A stretch of 64,000 bases of DNA, from contig CBDAQA010000032.1 of assembly GCA_965198865.1 (NCBI GenBank), positions 62,001 through 126,000 on the forward strand, given 5' to 3'. The stretch's first letter is position 1. Every line of letters starts with the position of its first letter. The DNA comes from CBDAQA01 sp965198865 (GTDB lineage Bacteria; Planctomycetota; Phycisphaerae; Tepidisphaerales; Tepidisphaeraceae). Below, one piece after another: positions 26,618-35,113 of the stretch. The translations under genes were made by a program, and so were the position numbers. The notes below the pieces were generated by a model. It worked only from the letters and a program-made list of their open reading frames with translations. It had not been told where the DNA came from and did not search any database.

Positions 26618-27766
26618 TTACGTCGCCCCACATGCCTCGGCCGGCTCCGGCAGGCACCGCGTATCGGCCTCGCTCAGCGGCAGGCCCAGCTGCTGCTTCA
26701 GGTAGGCCTTGGTGGCCGCCCGGGCCTGGCGGTTGCTGATGACCGACCCGGCCACCACGCACACGTCCTCCCAGTCCTTGTTGCTCTTCTTCCAGTCGAT
26801 TGACCCGAACTCCGCCACCTTGGCCCGCCACCCGGCCGGGTGCTCCCGCATCAGCTCGGCCCCGATCCCGCCGATCGCACGCAGGATCGTCGCGTGGCTG
26901 CTCAGGCTCGACTGCCGCAGCTCCATCGCCTTCAGGTCGCCGAGCTTCACCTTGCCCCAGGCCGGCATCGCCTTGGTCACCTCCTTCCAGAAGTCGACCG
27001 CTATCGCGACCAGCTCGTGGTGCGTCGCCTCTTCGGTAGCCCGGTCCCGCAGCAGTTCCTGGTTGGCGTCGTACAGCGCCGCCAGGCTGAACAGGTGCCG
27101 GCTGCGGAGCGGCAGGCTGACCGCGTCCTTATCGACCTGGTCCTTAAACACCGGCACCTTCTCGCACACCTCCAGCGTGACCGTGCTCATCGGGTCCCGC
27201 TTGTCGAACAGGATATCCAATGACTTGCTCGTCTTGGCCACGTACCGGTTCAGGTCGGAGAACATCTGCTGCACCCGCCCCCGGCTCTCGTAGGGAAACA
27301 GCAGCACGCTGATGCTCTCCTCGGCCAGGGCCGGGTTCAGCTTCACCGCCTGGGCGATGGCGGCGCACCGGTGCTGGCCGTCGTTGATGACGAAGCTGGC
27401 CGTGTCCAGGTCCATGTCCAGCGTGCCGATCGCGCCGCCGTCCCCGCCGTTGGCCGCCGGGTCGATGGGCCGGAACGTCACGTCGGACTTGTACGAGGCC
27501 GTGATCGACGCAAACAGGTACCCGTCCTCGTTGTCGGTCATGTACTTGGCGATCTGCGGCACCCGCTTGTGCGTCAGCACCCGCTGCTCCCGGTCCTCCG
27601 GCGTGAACTCCGCCCAGTCCCGGAACGTGAACAGCCGGCTGATCACGCCCAACTTCATCAGGCAGCTGTAGTACGTCCGCTGTCCCATCTCGCCACGCAT
27701 TGCAGGAAATTCCAGCTTCATAAAGCACTGCTTTCCGGGGACGCTCAGGACCCCCTTGGATCGCAT
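26618..27766 (-). CDS. DGQHR-domain protein, DndB-like
   Basis: A 382-residue protein of the DGQHR family. The defining motif lies in SFVINDGQHRCAAIAQAVKL (about residues 125-145), followed by VLLFPYESRGRVQQMFSDLN, and the N-terminal part has GEMGQRTYYSCLMKLGVISR, as in DndB. DndB is the transcriptional regulator of DNA phosphorothioation clusters, and DGQHR proteins also occur in 7-deazaguanine (Dpd) and other defence loci. No dndC, dndD, dndE or dpdA is in the window. ATG 27766 has GGGAG close upstream; ATG 27721 is an alternative start giving a more usual N-terminus. It is probably the last gene of the leftward defence operon. Confidence 0.75.
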   Translation of the reverse strand: MRSKGVLSVPGKQCFMKLEFPAMRGEMGQRTYYSCLMKLGVISRLFTFRDWAEFTPEDREQRVLTHKRVPQIAKYMTDNEDGYLFASITASYKSDVTFRPIDPAANGGDGGAIGTLDMDLDTASFVINDGQHRCAAIAQAVKLNPALAEESISVLLFPYESRGRVQQMFSDLNRYVAKTSKSLDILFDKRDPMSTVTLEVCEKVPVFKDQVDKDAVSLPLRSRHLFSLAALYDANQELLRDRATEEATHHELVAIAVDFWKEVTKAMPAWGKVKLGDLKAMELRQSSLSSHATILRAIGGIGAELMREHPAGWRAKVAEFGSIDWKKSNKDWEDVCVVAGSVISNRQARAATKAYLKQQLGLPLSEADTRCLPEPAEACGAT

Positions 27767-27926
27767 GTGGCTCCCGCCCCGATCAGGACAGACGGAACCG
27801 TTCTCAGCCCATCGGACGAGTCCACCGCGATTGGTTTACGTCGGTTTAAACCGGCCAGGCCGCCGTCGCGACCGGGCCGGCGGTGCCGCCGTGGCGTCCC
27901 ACCTCACGCCACCGGCTGCCGAGGTT

Positions 27927-28106
27927 TCACCGGTGCCGGGTCAGCCGACAGAACTCGCCCCAGCTCAGCCGCAGGGTGAACCGCCCGTAACAGGGCGTCC
28001 ACAACACCGCATCTTCAGCCATCTTTTGCAGAAAACCCCGCACGCTGCCGTCGATAATCACGGCGAAGCGCCCGTTCGCGGTCGCCGTCAGTTGAACGTC
28101 GTCCAT
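27927..28106 (-). CDS. Small protein, paralogue of the 72-aa protein at 28.4 kb
   Basis: A 59-residue protein, MDDVQLTATANGRFAVIIDG at the start, with GGAG upstream of the ATG. It shares the pattern FAV-x-x-DG...G-x-L...AV-x-W-x-P...W-x-EF-x-x-L with the next small gene to the right, so both are probably the same small beta-rich fold. Function unknown. It lies within the defence-type island between the DGQHR gene and the SF2 helicase gene. Confidence 0.55.
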   Translation of the reverse strand: MDDVQLTATANGRFAVIIDGSVRGFLQKMAEDAVLWTPCYGRFTLRLSWGEFCRLTRHR

Positions 28107-28338
28107 GGCCCACTCCTTGACCGGTGCGAGTCGGCCCGCCACGGCCTGCTCGGAGCGACACCCGCTCACCTGCCGGACCGGACGGTTAACTCAACGACGC
28201 GGAGTATACCGAGATGGTTTAAGAACACAAGCCATATTTTCGGTGGAAGGCGGCGCGGTGATACTATAAATGCAGGCCGCCGACGGCAAGGGCCGTCGGC
28301 GGAACAGGTTATCGGCGTAACTGCTGTAGTTGGAGACG

Positions 28339-28557
28339 CTACGGCTTGACGTCATCCCCGTGGGCTTCAACGAACTCGGCCAGCTCGGTCCACCCGACCC
28401 GTTTGCCATACGTCTTGTCGCGCGGCTTCCACACGACCGCTCCCTTGCTCACGTGCAGCTCGCCCAGCTTCTCTCCGTCCCGCACCACCGCGAACGCCAC
28501 GTCGGCGTTCGACAGCCGCATCTTCGGGATCCGCACGCTCACTTTGTGCTTGGCCAT
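28339..28557 (-). CDS. Small basic protein, paralogue of the 59-aa protein
   Basis: A 72-residue protein (MAKHKVSVRIPKMRLSNADV, then VAFAVVRDGEKLGELHVSKG and AVVWKPRDKTYGKRVGWTEL). A GGAG ribosome site is about 8 nt before the ATG at 28557; the open frame upstream of that lies inside the helicase gene and is not used. It resembles the 59-aa neighbour over most of its length. It directly follows the SF2 helicase gene in the same direction (53 bp gap) and is likely to be co-transcribed with it. Confidence 0.6.
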   Translation of the reverse strand: MAKHKVSVRIPKMRLSNADVAFAVVRDGEKLGELHVSKGAVVWKPRDKTYGKRVGWTELAEFVEAHGDDVKP

Positions 28558-28610
28558 CAGTTCTGCTCCGTGGAGGCAAAGTCGTGATCGGGTCGTTACG
28601 AATCCGACGA

Positions 28611-30524
28611 TCATCCTGCGACCGGTCCGGCCGTCCAAACCTTGCGGAACCGCTCGTAACCCAGTTCGGGCCGCTCGCCCTTGAAGTCGTCCTCGCAATC
28701 CAGGATGACGCACGTGTCGGTCCCGCCGAAGAGGCTGCCCCGCAGGCCGCGTCCGACGATCTGCTCGTACAGCACACGGCTGACGGTCGGCCGGGCCATG
28801 ACGACATGCGTGATCCGCGGGGCATCGAACCCCGTGGTCAACACCTCGCAGTTGCACAGCACCCGCGTGTCGCCCTTTTTGAACTCGGCAATGACCTGCC
28901 GGCGGGTCACGCTCCGCGTCTTACCACTGACAACGGCCGCCGCGATCCCCTCACTCCGCAGCAGGTACGCCATCGACTCGGCGTCGCCCACCGTCGGACC
29001 GAAGTACAGGATTGTGTTCGCTGGATCGGTACACAACGGCTTGATCTCGGCCAGGATGGCCAGCCGCCGCTGGGTATTGTCGGCCTTGATGGCCAGCGCC
29101 CGATCGATCAGTTCCAGATCTTCCTCAGACCGCTCGCCCTTGGGCAACGTCGGCATCCGCAGCGTCGTCGACGTCTTGATCGACTGGAATGTCGGCGTGG
29201 CCAGCACTTTCATGGCCTGCAGCTTCTGCCGCGGGTTCGGGCCGAGCGTCTTGATCGGCTCGATCAAATTCTGAAAGACCTTCTTCAATTCCGCTGCGCC
29301 CTCGCCCTGGGCATCGGCCCCGTAGTCTGTCCGGAACGGAGTCGCCGTCAGCCCAGCCACGGCCACCGGCCGCGCCTTGTCGATTAGGTCGTTGAAGATT
29401 CGACGGTACGACGGGGCCGCCGCCCGATGCGCCTCGTCCACCAGCAGCAGGCCTAACGCCCGTCGCAACCCCTCGACGACATGCGCGCCCTTGTCGATCC
29501 GGCCGTCCAACAGGTTGACGATCCGCTGCGGCGTCGAGATCAGCACGCTCGGCCGGCTCAGGCACTCGTCCAGGACCGCCCGGTGCTCGGCCAGGTCCTG
29601 CGTGTACTGGCCCCAGAACCGCACCAGCACCAGCGGGCAGACGTTCTCTGAGCCCTCCCACACCTGACGGAACGACGCGTACGCCTGCTCGCACAGCTCC
29701 TCGGTGTGCGCCAGCCAAAGCACGACCGATTCCGGTGCGCCCCGCGCCGCCGCGTCGTACCGGCCCGTCAACCACTCCTTGATGCTCTCCACCGCCACCC
29801 GCGTCTTTCCCCCACCCGTGGGCAACGTCACGATCGCCCGGTCACCCGGCCGTCCCAGCGTCGCCACCAGCGCGTCCTTCACCTCCTTCTGGAACGGCTG
29901 CAACGCCCGGATGGCGAACCGCCCCTCCAGGTACTCGTAGTCCGGCTTCGCGTCGTCGGTCGGCAGCCCGGCCAACTCCGGAGGGAACGCGGCCAACTTC
30001 ACGAACTCGATCGCCTTCCGCTTGCCCGAGTGCCACTTCGCCGGCGTCTCTACTTTGGCCGCCCGGCCGACGGCCATGCGAACGTCCGTCGAAAGGAACA
30101 GGTCAACCCCGTGGTTCAACAGCAGGGCAACCGACAGCTCGGTCTTGTTGCTACGGCGGCTCACGCCGGTCCGGGCCGTCCGCGTCTGACGGACCGTCTC
30201 TCGCAAAGGCCCGAGCAGGTCTTCCAACGCCGCGTGGGAGAGCAACGCGATCAAGCGGTCCACCGTCGCCCGTTCCCACTCGTGGGCCCAGGTGAACGCC
30301 GCCGACTCGTCCGCCGGCAGCGTCCCCTTACGCCGCCGCACCGCAAACCCGCCCACCCTCGGCGGCCCCTTCTCCAGCAGCTTATCCCGGCTCAACACCG
30401 CCTTCTGTAGCTCGGCGTAGTCGCCCTCCGATACCGACCACGTCCGGAGCACATCCTGCTTCGACAGCTCCCCCTGCTCTAAGGTGGTCGCCACGACCTC
30501 GTCAACGATGCTCGAATCCGCCAT
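28611..30524 (-). CDS. SF2 DEAH-box helicase of the defence island
   Basis: A 637-residue superfamily 2 helicase. Residues 1-190 are a helical N-terminal region without a named domain (TTLEQGELSKQDVLRTWSVS). The motor follows: RALQPFQKEVKDALV, Walker A TLPTGGGKTRVAVESI (about residue 235), LLLVDEAHRAAAPSYRR (DEAH), LTATPFRTDYG, and in the second RecA domain LCNCEVLTTGFDAPRITHVV and YEQIVGRGLRGSLFGG. The overall type is the DEAD/DEAH helicase common in restriction and BREX-like loci, but without an attached nuclease. The gene lies in the leftward series of small unknown genes and ends with a DndB-like gene, suggesting it is the translocase of that system. Confidence 0.82.
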   Translation of the reverse strand: MADSSIVDEVVATTLEQGELSKQDVLRTWSVSEGDYAELQKAVLSRDKLLEKGPPRVGGFAVRRRKGTLPADESAAFTWAHEWERATVDRLIALLSHAALEDLLGPLRETVRQTRTARTGVSRRSNKTELSVALLLNHGVDLFLSTDVRMAVGRAAKVETPAKWHSGKRKAIEFVKLAAFPPELAGLPTDDAKPDYEYLEGRFAIRALQPFQKEVKDALVATLGRPGDRAIVTLPTGGGKTRVAVESIKEWLTGRYDAAARGAPESVVLWLAHTEELCEQAYASFRQVWEGSENVCPLVLVRFWGQYTQDLAEHRAVLDECLSRPSVLISTPQRIVNLLDGRIDKGAHVVEGLRRALGLLLVDEAHRAAAPSYRRIFNDLIDKARPVAVAGLTATPFRTDYGADAQGEGAAELKKVFQNLIEPIKTLGPNPRQKLQAMKVLATPTFQSIKTSTTLRMPTLPKGERSEEDLELIDRALAIKADNTQRRLAILAEIKPLCTDPANTILYFGPTVGDAESMAYLLRSEGIAAAVVSGKTRSVTRRQVIAEFKKGDTRVLCNCEVLTTGFDAPRITHVVMARPTVSRVLYEQIVGRGLRGSLFGGTDTCVILDCEDDFKGERPELGYERFRKVWTAGPVAG

Positions 30525-30601
30525 GTTCTAGATCCCCTTTGTCCGGAGTCGGTCCGGTCGGCTGGCCGGCAGCTGACCAACTCCCGCCGGCCCTAGCTAA
30601 G

Positions 30602-30916
30602 TCACGGTCGTGACGCCGACCGGATGACGCGCCACTGTTGGTTGCCGCTGGGGCGGCCGCCCATGTTCAATGACGGCGGCCTGTCACCGCTGGCCCGCTC
30701 GACCGTGTCGGCCAGGTCGTCTCTGATCCGGGTACTGAACCACGCGCTGAACAGCCGGAAGGCGTCCTGCTTCCCCTCAAACGTCAGTAGGTCCCTAGCG
30801 AACTCCATCGGCCGGTTACGCAACACCCACTGCTCGACCTCATGCGTGTCGAACGTGTCCTTGCTCAACCCGACCACTGCCTCGCGCAATATTTGCGTCG
30901 TGATGTGCGGAACCAC
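30602..30916 (-). CDS. Small helical protein, unknown
   Basis: A 104-residue protein not recognised. Mostly helical: HITTQILREAVVGLSKDTFD, THEVEQWVLRNRPMEFARDL, KQDAFRLFSAWFSTRIRDDL, then a Gly/Arg-rich tail. The GTG at 30916 has GGAGG just upstream; a GTG at 30946 would add 10 residues. It lies 77 bp before the SF2 helicase in the same direction, so it may be a subunit or DNA-recognition partner. The helix pattern is compatible with a winged-helix domain, but this is a guess. Confidence 0.55.
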   Translation of the reverse strand: MVPHITTQILREAVVGLSKDTFDTHEVEQWVLRNRPMEFARDLLTFEGKQDAFRLFSAWFSTRIRDDLADTVERASGDRPPSLNMGGRPSGNQQWRVIRSASRP

Positions 30917-31011
30917 AGTGCCTCCAGTTTCGTCGGAAAGGTACACGAATGGCCTCGGGAATATTGGTCGGTCACTTGCCGGACCGGGCGTGTGTGGCGG
31001 AGCGGGGCTCG

Positions 31012-31317
31012 CTACACGCTGGGCGGCGCGTCATCCGGTATCCCCGCGTCCGGCCGGCGTAGCCGCCCCTCGTTGACCGTGATGCGCCCCTTGTGTGTGT
31101 ACACGCACAGGTTGGCCGCGGCCCGCCGGCCGGCCGTTGTGCTGCGCTTGTACGTGTTCAGCTTGCCCAGCAGTTGCCCGAGGCTGAAGTGCAGCTTCAG
31201 CGCCTCCTCAAACGTCAGATGAACATTCAGCGTCTTGGGCGAGTCGGCCGTCACCGGCGGGCTGATATGCGCGATGCTAACACTCCCGAAAGACTGCTTC
31301 GTCTTGATCTCCGCCAT
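31012..31317 (-). CDS. Small protein of the defence island, unknown
   Basis: A 101-residue protein, MAEIKTKQSFGSVSIAHISP at the start, then LNVHLTFEEALKLHFSLGQL (amphipathic helix), RRAAANLCVYTHKGRITVNE and an acidic/proline-rich end. GGAG lies 8 nt before the ATG at 31317; the longer open frame upstream is a shadow of the methylase region. No known family recognised. It is transcribed with the flanking leftward genes. Confidence 0.6.
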   Translation of the reverse strand: MAEIKTKQSFGSVSIAHISPPVTADSPKTLNVHLTFEEALKLHFSLGQLLGKLNTYKRSTTAGRRAAANLCVYTHKGRITVNEGRLRRPDAGIPDDAPPSV

Positions 31318-31375
31318 AATCATCTCCATATTTAGACGCCAGCGAACGTTTCCGTCGCCGTGGTGATGCGAGCTG

Positions 31376-31672
31376 TTACGCGGTCGGCGGGCCACCCAAT
31401 TCGGCCAGCTTGGCGGCGAGGACGTCCAGCGGGTCGCGGACGGGGCGGGTTGAGCGGAGCAACTGCCGGTCGGCGGGGGACAGGCCGGAGGCGTCCTCGA
31501 CCCGCTCGGCCAACGTCCGCTCCAACGCCAACTGGGCCGACAGCAGCTCGGCGTAGCGGGCCCGGCCCCGGGACTGGACGACCGCCACGGCCGCGGCCTC
31601 CGCCTCGGACGGCCGCCGACGGCCGGCCAGCTTGGCCACCCGGGCGGCGAACACGGCCGGCGGCAGCGACAC
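31376..31672 (-). CDS. Possible small helical protein after the type ISP-like methylase
   Basis: About 98 residues if it starts at GTG 31672; an ATG at 31738 would overlap the methylase end by 47 bp and add an Arg-rich lead that looks non-functional. Sequence is helical (AVFAARVAKLAGRRRPSEAE, then AELLSAQLALERTLAERVED) and ends DPLDVLAAKLAELGGPP. No good ribosome site is visible, so it may depend on coupling to the methylase gene. Unknown function; existence as a real gene is moderately supported. Confidence 0.4.
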   Translation of the reverse strand: MSLPPAVFAARVAKLAGRRRPSEAEAAAVAVVQSRGRARYAELLSAQLALERTLAERVEDASGLSPADRQLLRSTRPVRDPLDVLAAKLAELGGPPTA

Positions 31673-31691
31673 ACAGCCGACGACCGTGTCG

Positions 31692-34600
31692 CTACGCCGT
31701 CGTCGGCGGTGCGATGACGAACGCCCCAGGCCAGCCACCTTGGCTGTCGATCTTCTCGTCGATTTCTGCCATCAGCCGAATCGTCTCGCCGAGTACAGTG
31801 ACGATCTTCTGATAGTGGACAACATCCTCGGCCGACAGTGTTCGGCCCTTCCGATCCTTGAGCCACTTCTCGCAGACTTGATAACCGCCGATGCGGAAAT
31901 TCCAGACAGCCTGGGAGACGTCGGAGAACGTGTCCTCACCTTGTGGGCTCAAGCGAACTCGTGATCCTTCGTAAGTGACATCACCGATAGTAGGATTCGC
32001 TCGCCCCGTGTACGTCAGCGGCGCATCTCGCAGCCGGGGCGACTCGAAAAGGTGGTATGCGATAAGCTCGTCCCCGAAACGCGAGAGTGCATCAAATAGT
32101 GAGGCGGTTCGAGGTCGTGGAAGCCGAGGAAAGACGTCGCGGAGCACTACCCCGTACCGAGTCCGGTAGCCAGGTGAGTGGAGAACGGCATAAGCATAGG
32201 CGAGCGTGGACTGCGGCGTGTCTACCGTTTTGCCATCCCGATACCGGGTTTCTTGTACGTTCGGGAGCGGTACTCCGCCGAGACGGTGCCGCCAGAGTGG
32301 AAACATCTGCGTGGCACGGTCGTGAGAGCATACCTTCTTCTCCGCGGTGTCGCGTGTAATCAGAACGTGGCAGAACTCAGCCGTCGTCTTCACCTTCGGC
32401 GTAAGCAGCGACAGGTTTTCCCGCCCTGCAAGAACGTCGGAGACCGGGCGAGATGGCGTGTCTAGTAGCTGGGGAACGTAGTAGATGTATCGTACGTCGA
32501 AAGGCCGGTACAGGATCGGCCGGACAAAATCCGACTTTATGCCTAGTCGGAGTATGAGACGTTTGCATGCCTCAACGTCCCACTTAGCCTTGACGGAGAA
32601 GCCGATTTCTCGCTGAATGGCTAGGTCGCCGGTCGGGCTGTGTGCAAAGCGACTCACGGTCGCAAGCAGCTCGTCCGGTGTGAATGCGATTGCGAGCTTA
32701 TCCCGCGACGTGATTACACAACCGCTATTCATCGGCATCACTGACTCAAGGCCGTCCCACGACCGGAACTCCGTCTCCGCATCGCCGCTGGCCGGGCGAA
32801 GGGGATAGAACGGTTCCGAGGGAATGACGACTTGGTCGCTGAGCGTGCGTGAAGTGTTCGAGGCGAGCAAATCGTATTTCTGCAAGCGGTCACCGAAGAC
32901 GCGGCCGTAATTGATAGGCTTCAAAGGTGCTGACGGGGCCATCGTCCGGCTCAACACACTGATGGCGACACCTTGCTCTATGTCGAATACGTTCTCGTCG
33001 GTTTGTCGCACGCTGTCCCGGTCGCTGACCTGGCCGCCAAGGTTTGTCACCGCGATACGGTTGAAAGTCGTCAGCGCAAGGTGGCGTAGTCCCCTCAACG
33101 AAGGCGAGTCGATGTACCTGAAATTGGTGATGAACCCACCAATCCCGACGCCTGTCTTGGACAGCACCTTAAACAAGAGTCCGAAGAACTTGACGTAATC
33201 GTCTTGCAGGTTCAGCTCGTGGGCTAATGCCCCGCGCTCAACAATGAGGGTACCATCCACATAGCGAAATGGCTCGATCAGCCTCACCGCCTCCGGTTCA
33301 AGGTTGGCCGACATCTTCGAATACGGCGGATTCCCAATCACGACCGTAAACTGCTGTTGCTGTTTGACCTCGCTGACGGCAAGACCTTCGTGTGCCAGTG
33401 CGGGTGCCATTTGGGCGAATGTATCTGACAAATGCCGCGCCGGTTCGAGTGCGTTGGTCAGGTAGACGCGTGCCCGGTCGTTGGGGCCGAGTGTACAGCC
33501 AGTCTCAAACAGCTTGAGGCTGATCTTCATGTGCGCGATGGCGTACGGTGCCATCATCAACTCGTACCCGTAGAGTCGGGGTAGTAGGTGCGTTGAAACG
33601 TACTCGGTCCATCGCGGGTTGATCCAGAGCGGCTCAACTCCCTCTGTCCTCCACTTCGCCACCATGTGTTTGTGAATGACATCGATCACCTCGACGAGGA
33701 ACGTGGCCGTGCCGGTAGCGGGGTCGAGGATCTGCACAAACGGAGTGGCCGGGTCGATCGGTCGCATTGACGTTTTGCGAGTGGCCGGGTCGACGTGCTC
33801 GACCTCCGGCATTTTCAGGCCGTTGTGCTTCTGTAGCATCTCAGCCCAGGTGGTCGTATCGGCCAAGCCGTCGGGCAGGCCGAAGTCGGTCTGGAGCAGT
33901 TCGTGGACGGAGCGGACGATATAGCTGACGACCGGCCGTGGCGTGTAGAACACGCCGCGTTGCGTCCGCATCTTGGCGTCGTACTCCTTGAGGAACAGCT
34001 CGTAGAAGTGGATGACCGGATCTTCGGTCGGATTGCGGTTGCCGAAGTCGGCCAGAACGGCCTCCATGTCGGCCTGACGCAGCGTGTCCACCACGTCGTT
34101 GACGCCCAACTCGTCGAAGTCGATGCCGATCAGCCGACCGGCGTCGTCGTTCCAGCGGCGGCCGCCGACGTTGAGGAACTGGGTGAGCAGATCCTTGAGG
34201 AACGGATTGCCGCTATTCACCAAGTCGACGAGGTTGTCGACGACAATGGCGTGGCCCTCGCCGGGGACGGTCCGGCGGATAGCCATTGAGAGCAGGCCGT
34301 ACGAGATCGTTTGGGCGTACAGGTCGGCGAATTTGGGCTCATCCAAATCGTGAATGAGCGCCTGCTTGAACCCGGCCAAAAGCGTCTTGAGCGGCCCGTG
34401 CTCAGTCTCGACCGACATCGAGTGCAGACACTTAGCGCGGATCTCCCTGGCCAAGGCGGCTAGCCGGATGGCGAGTTGCTTGCTGGTCTGGATGACCTGC
34501 TTCGGCCGGAGGCGGAACGCGGCGGCCCAGCGACGACGCCAGTCGTCGACAGCCTCGCCGTCCTTCCAGACCAGATTGGACTTCAACTCGGCGATGGCGT

Positions 34601-35096
34601 GGTCAATGTGAAGGGCCGTGTCCTTCTCGTCCCAGCCGAGCACCTTCAACTCGGGCAAATCTGCGTGCGCCTCGTCCTGGGTGAAGTGGGCGAAGGTGAT
34701 CTGCCGTTCGTCGTCGTTGCCGTAGTTTGAAATGAACAGCAGATCGTGCAGATTCCAAACCTTGCGGTCGTTCGGGTCGAGAACGGCCCGTTTCTTGACG
34801 ACCAAGCGAGCAAGGATCTTGCGGAGCACCACGACGGGCAGCCGCTTGGGCTCGAACTGGAGGAAGAAGATGCCCCACGGCTGGCCGGTGGCGAGCGGCC
34901 GGAGTTGCTTAATCTCCTTGATGTGTGCGGCCGTTGCAGGATCGATGCCCAACTCTTGCGGCGTGTAGTCGAAGGTCAGGTCCTCGAAATCCACTGGTTC
35001 AATCGGCCAGTGGAGGTCGTCTCGCAGGTATTCCACGAGGGATGGAAAGTCGGTGATCTCACGCAGGCGGTCACGGTCGGCGGTCGTGCTGAGCAT
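31692..35096 (-). CDS. Type ISP-like N6-adenine DNA methylase with target recognition domain
   Basis: A 1134-residue methylase. The N-terminal 330 residues include WGIFFLQFEPKRLPVVVLRK, a pattern seen in large type I/II-like methylases. The core has GVFYTPRPVVSYIVRSVHEL (about residue 383), the SAM motif ILDPATGTATFLVEVIDVI (about residue 455) and the catalytic VIGNPPYSKM (about residue 587). The C-terminus (LIAYHLFESPRLRDAPLTY and VSQAVWNFRIGGYQVCEKWL) matches the specificity domain of type ISP enzymes such as LlaGI. Unlike those single-chain enzymes it lacks the nuclease and helicase; these seem to be supplied by the PLD-SNF2 gene 17 bp upstream. ATG 35096 (GGGGAA upstream) is preferred to the earlier in-frame start. 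GC is clearly lower than in the trb genes. Confidence 0.85.
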   Translation of the reverse strand: MLSTTADRDRLREITDFPSLVEYLRDDLHWPIEPVDFEDLTFDYTPQELGIDPATAAHIKEIKQLRPLATGQPWGIFFLQFEPKRLPVVVLRKILARLVVKKRAVLDPNDRKVWNLHDLLFISNYGNDDERQITFAHFTQDEAHADLPELKVLGWDEKDTALHIDHAIAELKSNLVWKDGEAVDDWRRRWAAAFRLRPKQVIQTSKQLAIRLAALAREIRAKCLHSMSVETEHGPLKTLLAGFKQALIHDLDEPKFADLYAQTISYGLLSMAIRRTVPGEGHAIVVDNLVDLVNSGNPFLKDLLTQFLNVGGRRWNDDAGRLIGIDFDELGVNDVVDTLRQADMEAVLADFGNRNPTEDPVIHFYELFLKEYDAKMRTQRGVFYTPRPVVSYIVRSVHELLQTDFGLPDGLADTTTWAEMLQKHNGLKMPEVEHVDPATRKTSMRPIDPATPFVQILDPATGTATFLVEVIDVIHKHMVAKWRTEGVEPLWINPRWTEYVSTHLLPRLYGYELMMAPYAIAHMKISLKLFETGCTLGPNDRARVYLTNALEPARHLSDTFAQMAPALAHEGLAVSEVKQQQQFTVVIGNPPYSKMSANLEPEAVRLIEPFRYVDGTLIVERGALAHELNLQDDYVKFFGLLFKVLSKTGVGIGGFITNFRYIDSPSLRGLRHLALTTFNRIAVTNLGGQVSDRDSVRQTDENVFDIEQGVAISVLSRTMAPSAPLKPINYGRVFGDRLQKYDLLASNTSRTLSDQVVIPSEPFYPLRPASGDAETEFRSWDGLESVMPMNSGCVITSRDKLAIAFTPDELLATVSRFAHSPTGDLAIQREIGFSVKAKWDVEACKRLILRLGIKSDFVRPILYRPFDVRYIYYVPQLLDTPSRPVSDVLAGRENLSLLTPKVKTTAEFCHVLITRDTAEKKVCSHDRATQMFPLWRHRLGGVPLPNVQETRYRDGKTVDTPQSTLAYAYAVLHSPGYRTRYGVVLRDVFPRLPRPRTASLFDALSRFGDELIAYHLFESPRLRDAPLTYTGRANPTIGDVTYEGSRVRLSPQGEDTFSDVSQAVWNFRIGGYQVCEKWLKDRKGRTLSAEDVVHYQKIVTVLGETIRLMAEIDEKIDSQGGWPGAFVIAPPTTA

Positions 35097-35113
35097 AAGA
35101 ATTCCCCGTCGGG

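Noticed and set aside
28339..28857. Long minus-strand extension upstream of the 72-aa protein
   Set aside because: The extra part overlaps the helicase gene in another frame and reads as Arg/Gly-rich shadow; the ATG at 28557 has its own ribosome site.
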